Of a DNA stretch of 64,000 nt, positions 13,501 through 27,000 are shown piece by piece. Position numbers and translations under genes: made by a program. Origin of the DNA: Heliopora coerulea. Lineage: Eukaryota > Cnidaria > Anthozoa > Scleralcyonacea > Helioporidae. Location of the stretch: positions 62,001-126,000 of the forward strand of contig JASJOG010000465.1 in NCBI GenBank assembly GCA_030142905.1. The letters are read 5' to 3'. The notes beneath the pieces were generated by a model. That model searched no databases, was not told the DNA's origin, and worked only from the letters and a program-made list of their open reading frames with translations. The stretch's first letter is position 1, and every line of letters starts with the position of its first letter.

Positions 13501-14896
13501 CTTGCTATTAATTGCGTTAATTTTTTTCATTTTGAAAGTTCTTCCTCTTTTGCGTTAATTTCCTTTACCTCGAAGTATTTTTTCCTTAGATTTGCATTAA
13601 TTTAAGTTGTGTTCATTTTGAATGCCTTGCAGCAAGCGTTAATTCCCTATAATATGGTATGCCATACGCAAGATAGTTGATATAGTCGAACATTTTTAAG
13701 TAAAAATCTCAAAATGCTTCTCACAATCAAATTTGTGTGCAGAGTTACCTAAAGAGTAAGTTAAAAGCCATTTCGTATGGCACTCTTTAGGAATCTGAAA
13801 ATTTTATGGTAATGCGGAAAGAAAGCAAAATACCGTTTTAAATACATCTGAATCTATTGTTTCTACTGTCACTATTAATTTACTTGTCCTCATAAAATTT
13901 CTGAAGATTCTTGCGGTAATTTCTAAGCCAACAGTGCAAAAAGCCTGGTACGAGAAAACAAAATCTAATGAGTTATTTGAGGACAATTTATCCAGAGGCG
14001 CATATATAGGGGGTGGGTTAGCGGGGGGGGGGGGTCGCAACCCCTACCCTTTTCGTGGGAAAATCATATATGCGCCCTATTAGTAACAGCTTTTTGCCCT
14101 CATGTCCCAAAGCCTCGTACATCTACTTCACTTGAAATTATCAAAATCGCTAAGACGGTCTCTTGATTCAACCATCCGACCCCTGCCCTTCAAAATTCGT
14201 GGTTGCGCCCTGGCTATTTCACGATATTCCCTGCTCACCTCGAGGCTTTTCTTGTCATACTCCTTCATAAGCGTAATACATTGGTGTTTTGTACTGATGG
14301 TGGATTGTAATCCATTCTTCATCATGGTGTCTGTGCTTGTTTGAGCCTAAACAGTAAATGAAAAGAATGGCCAAATTACGCATAGGCGTACGGGCAAAGT
14401 TCATCCAGGAGGGCGGGATATCTTTCGCCCGAAAAAAAATCTACTTCATGCCCTCATTTTGCAAACTGCCAAATCACTTAATCTTCCATAGAAAACGTCA
14501 ATGACACCAAAATGCACAAATAACGTTTCTCTCATGCACACAAAATAATGTTTCGTGCGAAACCGAGGGCAAATACTTTCCCGTATAGAGCGAACAAACG
14601 AGGTAAGTACTTTACTACCTTGTTTTTACCAATTATTCCGTGCTGTTTTGCATCTATTCATCTAGTTTTCAGCTTTAAATTATCTTTGAGAAGATATAAC
14701 TTCATTTTTCGTAGTTTGTTGTAACAAATGTTTTGTAAAACGTACCTGAATCTGGTGTGTTTGTCTTCAAATCAACTGGAAAATTTTCCCGCCAAAACTA
14801 GCCGGTCTGTACGAAAAACTTATTGCACGGCTAGGCAACCAATCGGCAAGGGTCATTTTGCGTACAGACCGGCTAGCAAGCTCAGCCATATAATAA

Positions 14897-14943
<47 letters not shown>

Positions 14944-15056
14944 TTAGCTTAAAATGTTATTGTCACAACTCTCAGTTTCACGCTTGTCGGCGATCTTCAG
15001 GTGACTGAGGGAGTTCTTCTACAACTGTCCTTTATGTTGCGTGTCCGTGTCTAATG

Positions 15057-15105
<49 letters not shown>

Positions 15106-17983
15106 ATATATATATATATATATAGTCTATTTGGTTAATGTCTAAGCTTTGAGCAACTGCCGTTACACGGTGTTTCACGCTTACGCGATCATCAGACGAC
15201 TAATTACATTTAACTACGTTGTCCCTTTTATGCTCTTCAGGGCGCGGTGGCGTCATCCTTCAGGAATTTGAGAAATTTGTTAATTGTCCGGCGGTGTGTC
15301 TTTATAGTTGCGGAAGAGGAATTTGTTTATGTGACGGCAATTCGACAGCAGTTTGTTTCTTTTGTTTAGGAGTGGGATATTTTGGAAAATTATGTGATAC
15401 TTCTCGGTGAGGCAAAGGCTGCATCGCTGGGACCCATTTCGGAAGGTAGGAGCTTTGTCGAGGATGGACCGTCGTATGTTGGTGTTGTGAAGATTACTGT
15501 TGCGTAGATTCCAAACGTATTTCGAGAGTTCTGTGGAGTTTGCCTTGCTGCGGTGTTTCAGGGAGTTTCGGTGTTTGTACAGCCTATCTTTAAAAGTAAG
15601 TTCGGTTAGTCCTATGTAGTTTATGGGTTCGCTGGTCTTGTCGTTGGTGATCTCTGCTCTGTAAATGATACTTTCGCTCAGACACTTTCCTTGGAGCGGG
15701 TACAATTCTTTCTCCCTACAGTTGCATTTTGGTGCGTTGTTTTCTGGTTCGGAGTGAAGGACCTTGCGGTTATGGGACTTAACGATGTTTGACATGTTGG
15801 GCATACAACTGTAGCTTTCGAAAATGACCTCCTAAACATGGCCCGAGGCATTCAGTTCAAGATGACCGGCAACAATTTTCAGAGGAAGTTGAACGAGGAC
15901 ATCAAAACCATAAGAAACTCAAAGAAAGCGTTCATTCCAGCCGACAAAACGCGAAACATACGAAATGGACAAACCAACGTACGAGAAACTACTACAGCAG
16001 AATATCACGAAGGCCTACAAGAAGACCGACAACAAAGCATACAATGACATCAACCTCGGGGCCAAAAAGATCGCAACAAACCTGGGAATACAGAACAGGG
16101 CAACATCATTAGCAAAGAAAGAAGCCTTTATAACACTTAAAGACCACAAAGAAAATTTCAAGAACGACCCCAAATGCAGACAAATCAACCCTGCCAAAAG
16201 TGAACTGGGCCGTGTCAGTAAGCAAATCTTAGACCACATCAACACGGAACTAAGGACCATAACTGAAGCCCACCAGTGGCAAAATACCAACAGCGTCATC
16301 GAATGGTTTAAAGCCTTACAAAACAAACCCGTCCTCTCCTTCACTCAGTTCGACATAGTCGATTTCTACCCATCCATCTCAGAAGACCTACCAACAAAAG
16401 CCATAGAATTCGCGAAACAACACACAACCCTTAACCAAGAAAGCATTAACATCATAATGCATTCCAAAAAATCGCTTTTATTTAGCAACGGAACAACGTG
16501 GATGAAAAAAGACAACGGCACTACAGTCGACGTCACCATGGGAAGCCACGACGGTGCCGAGGTCTGTGAGCTAGTGGGAATCTACATCTTGTCAATTCTA
16601 TCCAAGAAATACGAAGACGCAGAATTCGGTCTATACCGCGACGATGGCCTAGCCGCTTTCCGAAACATCAGCACTCAAACCAGTGACCGCATCAGAAAAG
16701 AAATAATCGAGATCTTTAAGCAACTAGGACTCAAAATAACTATTCAATGCAACCTGAACGAAGTAAACTTTTTAGACATCTCTCTGAATCTTAACGAAAT
16801 CTCGTATAGACCGTACCGAAAACCAAACGACCATCCACAATACATCCACAGAAACTCCAACCACCCACCGAGCATAATCAAACAACTCCCACAAAACATC
16901 GGGAAAAGAATTAGTGAAATATCCGCCACGAAAGAAATTTTCGACAGTGCAGCCCCGTACTACAACGAAGCACTTAAAGCCAGTGGATTCAACGAGAAGA
17001 TCAAGTACGAGCCACCCGCAAATCACAACCCCAACGCCAAGCCCAACAGAAAGAGAAACATCATCTGGTTCAACCCACCTTACAGTGCCAACGTCAGAAC
17101 TAACGTAGAAAAAAAGTTTCTCCTGCTTGTAGACAAACACTTCCCAAAAGGACACAAACTTAATAAGATCTCCGTGAAGGAGATTTTAATAAAGGAAGAA
17201 GATTCTAATAAAAACTCCGTGAAGAAAAGCTACAGTTGTATGCCCAACATGTCAAACATCGTTAAGTCCCATAACCGCAAGGTCCTTCACTCCGAACCAG
17301 AAAACAACGCACCGAAATGCAACTGTAGGGAGAAAGAATTGTGCCCGCTCCAAGGAGAGTGTCTGAGCGAAAGTATCATTTACAGAGCAGAGATCACCAA
17401 CGACAAGACCAGCGAACCCGTAAACTACATAGGACTAACCGAACTTACTTTTAAAGATAGGCTGTACAAACACCGAAACTCCCTGAAACACCGCAGCAAG
17501 GCAAACTCCACAGAACTCTCGAAATACGTTTGGAATCTACGCAACAGTAATCTTCACAACACCAACATACGACGGTCCATCCTCGACAAAGCTCCTACCT
17601 TCCGAAATGGGTCCCAGCGATGCAACCTTTGCCTAACCGAGAAGTATCACATAATTTTCCAAAATATCCCACTCCTAAACAAAAGAAACAAACTGCTGTC
17701 GAATTGCCGTCACATAAACAAATTCCTCCTCCGCAACTATAAAGACACACCGCCGGACAATTAACAAATTTCTCAAATTCCTGAAGGACGACGCCACCGC
17801 GCCCTGAAGAGCATAAAAGGGACAACGTAGTTAAATGTAATTAGTCGTCTGATGATCGCGTAAGCGTGAAACACCGTGTAACGGCAGTTGCTCAAAGCTT
17901 AGACATTAACCAAATAGACTATTAAAGCTATACACCTTTGTATTGAGCACTTTCCTTTTCAGAGACCAAACAGCTACATTTAT

Positions 17984-18032
<49 letters not shown>

Positions 18033-21000
18033 CGTATATGTATATGTACATGTACATGTATGTATATAACCATTAAGAATTTAGGATGAAAATACAGAGT
18101 AAAATCATTACCGTGTCGTGCCTTTATATGTGATATATGTCGTGCCTTTATACGTCATATGTGAAGAAGTTCATTTTTTTCGGCTTAGAAAACGTAAATT
18201 TCCAAACTTACTTTGCGAGTTAGCGTATTAAGGAGTTCATTTCACAAGACATTTAAAAAACTAGCAGCTCGTGTTTTATCGGATTTAAAACTCTCGGTTA
18301 TCGCTTACGTGTTTTAGATCCCGATAGTGCACCCAGGGTATTCAAGTCGGTTTATTTACCGAGGTGCAAAGCGCCGAGATGAATTACCGAAATAGCTATC
18401 GAGGTTGACATAGCCAATCGGACTAGTTCATAATTAGGGAGATTTTCCGCAAATTTCTATAAAAAACCATGTTTTCTAGCTATTGTTTTGTTTTAAACAA
18501 ACAAATATTACGGACCTCTTCCTTCTGATGTTGCAAGGATTCTTGCAAACTTTGATTCACAAAGTAAAAATTCCAATTTAGTTCAAGAACATCAAAAATC
18601 CTTATTTCCAAAGAAAGAACGGATAATTTGTGCTGTAATACAAAAGCAAGCATAAAAATTAATAGTAATGAAGAGGAGTTCACACTTACGACAAACTTCT
18701 GAGGCGTTCCCAGAGCATTCTGACCGGTTCCAAAACCTAAATTGATAAGGAGATAAGATGCTCTACCACATCAACAGTAACAATAACTTCAACAATTTTA
18801 AAGAAAACGACTGCAAAGAAACAACACTATAGTGGTATTCGACGATGAAGTAACGCATAGGGCAATCCCTTGGTTATTCTGGGCGTAAGCAAAGCTTGAA
18901 TTATAACATTACCTGTTGATGTTCCAAACATTCCCCCACTTGTTGAAGAGTTGAAGAGACTTCCAGTTGTCTGTTTAGCTCCAAACAAGCTTGATCCAGT
19001 GCTGGCTGGGGTGCCGAAAAGAGATCCTGAAACAACGTTAAAGAAATTTGAGTGTATATGGGAGTGTGTATATACAATAATTGAACTTACATGACGCAAA
19101 ATTTGCAACGATAAACCCTGCTTGAACATTACGAAAAATGTCGGTACTAAGCTCTGAATCAAATCCAATATTAGATACAGTATAAAACCTGGGACTCTTG
19201 CCATTTTCACCAACTTCCAGTATGTTTTCGCCACAAGACTTCGTACTTTTAAATGTCATGTTGCCGCATACAGAACCATGACTTCGAGTTCAAACCATGA
19301 TAGAGTTAAGACTAGGGCTTGAATCAGGTTAGGGTTAATAGTAGGGTTTGGATTGGGGATAGGATTAGTTCAGGATTTGGGTTAAGGTAAAGCAGTTTCC
19401 AACGGGGATGATTCATCCCCGCACATGTCCTAAGGAACTTGAAAATTTCACGAAAATGTCAATTGGTTTTCTAACTTCTCGTAATAGACGTTAATATTAA
19501 CGCGTTCCCCCCCTCCCTAATTTTATAGTCTTTTGTAATCTAATACTAAAATCATGGCACCCTTTGTATTTATATTAATATACAGTAGAACCTGTATATA
19601 ACGGCCACCCTCGGGACTTCAGAAACTGGCCGCTTAATGCAGGTGGCCGCTTAATACAGGATCACTAAAAATACTCGCTGAGCGTGGTCAAATGTCAATT
19701 TCAATAGCGTGTCATATGACACTGCATTCAAGCAAACAATAAGAAAATCAACGCTCTTTGAGGAGATCTTTACTTTCAACAAAGTTGCTAACTTGTAAAT
19801 GTAGCGGAGCAATAAACGTAAAGTTATGAAAAGGTACAATCAATTGTCTTTTGCTCTACTATGCAGTATTTCTGACTTACAGTTCACAACGACATACATC
19901 TCATTCCGTCATTTCATAGTTCTTACGATCAACGTGGAGATAAAACGGAAATTTTGCTAAAGTAGCATTGTTGGAAAAAAAATTCAAACCAACAAGCAAA
20001 GGAAAAGTCACTGTAAAGGGCAAGCGCATTGAAAGTGGTGGAGGTTATGACCTGGAAATCTCGTACAAGTATACGTTTGGAAGCCATTTCTTCACAATCA
20101 CACTGCTCAAGAACAAGCTATCTGAAAAAGTAATTTCAAGTAGAGCTAGAGGGAAGCAGATTCGAAACAAAATTTTTTGCATCTCGTGATTTTGTACTGC
20201 AGCTCATTGCTGACATCTGGAAAAAAATTGACCATAATGAACGGTTAATTATAAGCATTAGCATTGTCATTTCTATAATGATGATGGATCACTTCTTAAC
20301 CACAATCAGACACAAGAAAATACTGCATGAAAAGACATGTGGCTTTGGGTTTTCGTTTAAAGGTGACTGCTTAATACAGGTGAAAAGAACAAAGAAAGAC
20401 AAACATGGGACTGCTTAAGGGTGGCCGCGGCCGTTTAGTAGAGGTGGCCGCTTAATAGAGGTAACAATTACAGCATGTCTATGGGCCAAAATTCGGGACT
20501 TTGAAAACTGGCCGCTTAATAGAGGGTGGCCGCTTAATACAGGGCCGTTATATACAGGTTCCACTGTATTTAGTCCAGGGTTTGTAACATGAGACATTGT
20601 GCTCAGCAGAATTGGGTAACCACTCAGAAAGTTATAAACTTTAAATAAATTGATTGATTGATCGATCAATCGGTCGATTGATTGACTGGTCAACCTACAA
20701 CATCAACGGAGGTAATTTGAGCATATCACAGGATGTGCTCGGGTTGTGTGTCAGTGTGATATAGATATTTATCGATTGATTTGGCATCAACACCGAGTTA
20801 TTTTGTGGAATACCGCATATTTTTCTCGAATGTTTTTCCGTAAAAATGTCCATCTTACACAAATCAAAGATCTTAAGGACCTTATACGAAAGCACGCGGA
20901 CTCCGCCTGCCTGTCTTCTCGCGGTAATCGACGAGTCATAATTGAGCGCGTCATCAAATCTTCAAGTCTCTATTTATGATTAGGCATGTAGCCGACTACC

Positions 21001-24000
21001 CAGGGTCACTCACCCCAGGGAATGATTCGTCCCTGAGACACCAGTAGCTCTTGAAATTTGCGCTTAATTTAACTTTCGTCGGCACGCCACCATCATTTCC
21101 CGTTACATGGAAACCTGGGCCCGGTTGTTCAAAAGGCAATTAGGATTAGCGAAAATTTTGTAGAAAACTTTTCGATCTAGCTGATGAGAAAAGTTGGCAT
21201 TTTCTTTAACAGATTTCGGGTGCATACAAAAAGGTTTTAAGCTGTGAAATCTGAACTAGATTTTTCAACCAAAACAAATAAAACCAAAAACAACAGATTA
21301 GCTGGTAATCCCAGATTAGCGCTAATCGTGTTTTGAACAACCGGCCCCAGGTCTTAGTCACTGCTAAGGAGTATACTATTGCGTCTCTGTCTTGCGTTAG
21401 TTCTACAATAATGATAAAAATCACAACCATTCTCGGGCAACCTTGCAACACGCTACAACACAAGATCTTAGCCAATGGCAAGTTGCCGATGCTCGAGGGG
21501 AAGCTGCCCTTCTCAGCAAATTTCCTCGGCAAAACACGTTTATTTCGCTACTTTGCGGGTGTAAAATAAAGACGTGAGTTCGCAAGCTCTCACGCAAAAG
21601 CCACAGAGCAAACCCTCATGAAAGAGGGTGGAGAGGGTGATTGTTTCGTCGGTACATTTGCGAACATTCTCCCCTCTATCAGATCAGTATAGAACCCTCA
21701 TCCTTGAGCCTCATTTCCAGTAGGTGGAATTATCCGAACTTACTGCTTTGCTCTTTTCTTTCACTGGCACCTGAGAATCCTAGTTCCCGAGAAGAAATGA
21801 GAAGCTACAAGAAAGTAGTTCGCGAGGAAAATTCTATCTGGCGGAAATTAGGCCTTGTAGTGCAAGATGTGTGAAATCTATTTTTACGGCTTATTAGATC
21901 ACGGATAAGATCTCAAATACTCCGGTCTGTAAAAGACAGCCATAATATGAGGTTTCTTTTTTGAGCCTAAAATATAAAAAGTGTCTTTATTTATATTGGA
22001 TAACCCTATCAGCTACCCGACCTGTTCTCCCTAGAGGTCCTGAGAGGCCCACCCCTCATGGGTCCAGTGTTACTACAGGAGGAAACTGGAGTAGCCAGAG
22101 AAAACCTTGGTAGAGTCAAACTGGTAGAGCTGGTAGACTTTGAGAGCTGCTTGGTGGAGTCAAACTGGACAACGCTCTTCTTACGTGTGACCAAGGTAAC
22201 TTTAATCAGATGACCGTACGTAGCCGGAATCGAACCCTAGTCACAGCGGGGTGAGACACGTGCACTACCACTGTGCCTACAGCACCCCATATGCCCAAAA
22301 CGGTCACATGTCATCACTAAAACGTTCATAACGGTGATCGCCGAAGCTCCAGAGCCTCAATCAATCAATCAATTAATCAATTAACCGACCAAACAATCAA
22401 TAAAATCAATCAACAAATCAGTCAATCAACAAATCAGTCAATCAACAAATCAATCAATCAACAAATCAATCGATCAATAAATGTACCGATAACGAAAGTA
22501 TTTTTGAAATTTCCGGCAGTAACGTTCATCAAGAGTTTGAAACTTTTAATTTTTGAAAGTTTTTGAGAGCTGCACTTTCCTTATTGTCAGTGAAGGTCAA
22601 TAATCGTTAATATATTGCATCAGAACACAGCTTGATATCTTCTCTTTTTCATACTACATTATTTCTATTAATTCGCTTCCTTATGTTAGCCTTTCGTTTT
22701 GTGGAGTTTAATCAAAACAGGAACAGCTCGATCGCCCTTAAGGAATCTACAAAGCAAAATTTGGGTCGGATTTCGCAAGAAGATCGCTTATTACAGGCAC
22801 GTAAGAAAAGATGGCTGCAAGATCGCCGGCGAAAAAAATCGCCAAACAGGTCTTCATACCATTTAACCGAAGCTTGGTATAATTTAGTAGAATGTCCTAC
22901 ATTGTGTTCTGAATATTAACATCCAACATTTTTCTCATTCTCTTATGAAAATTATGGGTACGCAACGGTATCCCAGCATAATCAACTTTTGCTTTCTTTT
23001 ATCCGGGGAACTGTGGTGACAGACTATACATTTCCAAGTAGCATATGTATAATACTAATCATAAATTCACTAAGAAAAAAAACAGACGAATTTGAAGTTT
23101 AACCAGTTGTTGTGAATGTGATACAACCACAGACGTTCTATCTCCGATACAGCACATCTGCTGATTTTCAAGAACTTTTCGCGATATTTTCTTGCCTAAA
23201 ATCGTTGGAAGCTTCACCATTCTTGATAAATGCCAATGTTTACGCGTCTTCGTATCAGAACTACTTTACAATATTTACGTAAGTGTTGTACCGGATGTAC
23301 AGTCACTCGCCTTCAGCCCGTAATTCTATGTCCGATACAAGACTGTCGCTCATATCATAAATAGTACTTACACAGGTTAGGGCACCATTAGACTTGCTCC
23401 AAGTCTGCCTCTGGCCAAGTTTTGGGGCGATGAGGCGAGGGAACGAAGCGTGAAAACGATACTGTTAACGCGTCGGTGAGCGAGTACGCGAGTGGGCAAT
23501 ACTTTTCACGCTTCGTGAGCTCTCTTGCTTGCCATGACCTTAGACAGAGGCAGACTTTGATAAACTTTCGGGTACCATCTGCAATATTCTCTCACCTGAG
23601 TTTGTCGAGGTTCCAAATACTGATTTATTGCCAGTTCCAAAAGCATTCTGGGTGCCGGAAAATAAGCTTGATCCTGAAGTGCTAGTATTGCCAAAGAGAC
23701 CTCCACTGGTACTACTTGTTCCAAATCCTCCAAACCCACCTGTTTTTAATAGAAAAAAGTGTGCAAAGTTATGTTATTTCTAGGTTAGTCTGACATATTA
23801 AAGTTCCGTCTGTACTTTTCGACAGGTTGAGTGATTTGTGAGGTTAAATTTCTCCGGTCATTGCACCTACAATCTACCTTCATGCATTTTTCCACGCTAT
23901 TTTCAGTCCAAATCTCTCCAGCAATAGCTGATTTCAAGAGAACCGTTATATTAACAAGATTCCTTCCTAAGAGAACCATTACAATATTAACAACAGATTC

Positions 24001-27000
24001 CTTTCTAACGTATTTTAATAGCCAGAATAGCGTGTTTCATTACAGTGGTTCCCAACGCTTCCCGTCCGTCCATGCATGACGGCGAAGTCCGCTGACCAGT
24101 CGCAAACCTTCGTAAAAAGAGCAAACACTTCTCCTGGAAAAAACACATCTCGGTTTCCCCTTTATACCAACAGTATGTTGCCAAGAAAGTATATAGACAT
24201 AATTAAGGCTACTCTTGTGAACATTTTGTGAAAAGGTCTCCCAGTACTTTAACGTTTCCAGCCAAAAATTGCACTCCAACTGACAGTATCGAGTGTGTGA
24301 ATCACTTTAACAATTTTGTGGAGAGTGTGAAGTTTGCATTGAGAAATTTTCGCTCACTTAACTGCATTTCCAAGCATTCCCAGTGGTACGCATCCACGGG
24401 AATACGGGTACCCAGGTTGTAAACCCCCGATTGTTTGAGCATGCTGATAGTTCATAGAGAAGCAGTGGGGGTGGGGGTGGGGTAAATAGTTTCTTCTTTG
24501 TCCAGCAGAGAAACAGCGTTGCCTAGAGCCAAGAGCTTCGCTGTATGTGAAGGGGGTCACATCCCCACACCCTCCCATAAACTACGCCCGTAGCACTAAT
24601 ATCCACACTTGCTTATCAAGGGAGGCCAACAAGGCAGCGACAGGTTATTCCCTCCTACAGCATACAGCTTTTCATTCCAATTTAACCCCAGCTAACACTA
24701 GATGTATTTTACTCCACTATGGTAGGCCATAAAGGCAAGACTAAGTAAAAAATATCCCCACAAAATATTTTACTTTGGGTATTGGTTCCAGTTCCAAATG
24801 CATTGGAGGTTGCTCCAAAAATTCCGCTTGTTCCTGAACCAGTATTTCCAAATAGACCAGTTCCTGCTTGAGACTGTGTACTTGTACCAAATCCAGCAAA
24901 AGCATTGCTAGTAGTTTTGGCACCAAAGAGACTTGAGCCAGTACCAAACCCTATTGCATGAGATAAATCAGCCACAGTTATCAGGGTTTTATTGACTGGG
25001 GATTGGGCAGGAGTGTTCCCCACACACTTAACTGTATAGTAGCTTCCAACTGAAGACAACCTATGACAGACAGACGAGATACTGTATGGACCAGTGGGAA
25101 GTGACTATTCACTAGCTAATTGCGATATAGTTGTTGGCAAAAAATACACGTAGACTGGCACCAGTCCCCTAAGGAGTTAAAGATAGCTTTAAAAGCCATG
25201 GTGTGAAGCAAAATCAAATATTATTGGAGGGCATCAGTAGATGAAGTTACTAAATAGGGTATAAACTGTTAGATCAATGCCACAGTAAAGACCCTACTAA
25301 AAACCGGACTCCTGCAAACTGCAAGAATTCTAAGAAAAGTCTTTGACATGTAGGAAAGAACCTCTTGTCATCACCAACTGCAGGATCCAGGTAGATGGCA
25401 GGTTGTACCAGCACAAGCTGTGCAGAGAGATAGATAATAATAATAATAATAATAATTAAATAACGACTTTATTCATTCGTCACATTTGTCTAACATAGGG
25501 TTAAGAACTGCACACAAATTGGGACACCTAAACTAAAATAGTCCTATCTGGTTTTTAACTAGTACATGTAAAAATTAAGATTATCTAGATCACTATTTAC
25601 AGCCACATGTAAGATAGAATTTTATTTACAGTATATACAGTTCTCATATTTTTCATAACATCGACTCAATACAAAGATAACTATTACAGTTTTCATAAAT
25701 AAAGTTCAGTAAAGTTTATAGACTTAACACATTTTTTTTCAAAATCTTCAGTGTGTCAGATGTTTCAATCAACTTGCTCAGTTTTGCCAAAATCACAGAA
25801 CCAAGATAGCATAAGCTATGTTTGCCATGTTAGTGAATTAAACCTTGGTACAGTATAACAATGCCATAGTTACAGATACTAGAATGGTTATGTTGGGCCT
25901 TGGTTCTCAAGAAAAGATCCATTTGAAGCCTGTCTAGTTGCTTTTCCCAGTAATCTTTTTTTATAATATTGAAAAATTCTGCTGCTCACCATGGTTTTTG
26001 TGTTTATCAAAGCAATAGTATATTTAAATTTGCAGTAATGAGAAAATCAGATTTTGACTTTCGTACTTCATTTTGGTTTCCTCTAACAACCCTTTCCACA
26101 CTTCATGCTGTAAATTCTTTAAATACCACACTGCCCCCCTGGACCTTCCGGCATTCCCTTTGTCTGTTTGCTAATCAGCTTCCAAAATATTGTGCGAACT
26201 ATCTTCAAACATTGACTTTTACTGGGCTCAATTTAAGTGTGACTTGGTCATTTGTAAATTTTCTTTTGGGTTATTATGTTGCATAAATGAGGGAAACTTT
26301 ACCTGCATTGTTGTAGCCTAGATCAGGATACCAGATTGGGGGTTGGGATAATTTGTTTACAAATGTACTATCCCACTAGGATACTTAAAAATTAAATGTA
26401 TTTCTAGCCTTGATCTATGTTATTTTGCTAATTATTTTCATGACAGTTAAATTTTGGTTATATTGTTTTGCCAAGTGATTCTTTTACAAATTGGCACACA
26501 GTACATCACTTAATTTTGATCTTCTCTCCATTCAGGGCCTTCAAAATAATTGTTCACATATCGAATGATTTGCCAACCTTATAGCTTGTTTACATAGACA
26601 TTTGTCCCTACTGATCAATCCATCCCAATTGTTTGTCCCTACCAATCAATCCATCACCTACAGAAGCTTTAATATGATTGTTTGGAACTAAACTGTTTAG
26701 TTTTTGATAATATTGTATTTACCTGAACTACCAAAGGTTGTTCCAGCACTACTACCAAAAGCACCTTGAAATGCAAAGAAAAGAATATGGAAGCTTAAGA
26801 TTGCTTCATGCTCTTTATTTTACTCAAATATATGTCAAATTGAATTCTCATGGTATTTTGGCTAAAGGAAGGTCTTGTTGTCACAAGGTTTTTTGCACAA
26901 GAAATGATAGATTGTATTCCACTACATTAGGTGCATTCTACAGTATAACTTGCCACAGTCATCAATTGCAAACAGTTATTGCTCATAGCAAAAGAAAATT

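Larger units (their letters stand above)
15122..17922 (+). mobile_element. Penelope-like retroelement with inverted terminal arms
   Basis: The left arm 15122-15818 and right arm 17226-17922 are inverted copies, each 697 bp with no length difference. Between them lies a forward reverse transcriptase. Each arm holds the GIY-YIG half of the coding region plus an untranslated end with a hammerhead-like core. RT plus C-terminal GIY-YIG plus hammerhead motifs define Penelope-like elements, where inverted, 5'-truncated partial copies are common. TA-rich microsatellites flank it. Confidence 0.85.

Noticed and set aside
14128..14325. 65-codon frame extending past the GLEBS motif
   Set aside because: Only the part to 14239 is coding; the rest reads through the GTGAGC donor into the intron repeat.
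18827..19234. 135-codon frame covering NUP98 exon 5
   Set aside because: FG sequence is limited to 18913-19026; the flanks are intron read-through.
19296..19392. Telomere at a chromosome end
   Set aside because: Repeats are diverged and lie inside a NUP98 intron.
22200..22289. A functional tRNA gene
   Set aside because: A- and B-box are present but acceptor and anticodon stems do not close cleanly and a SINE body follows.
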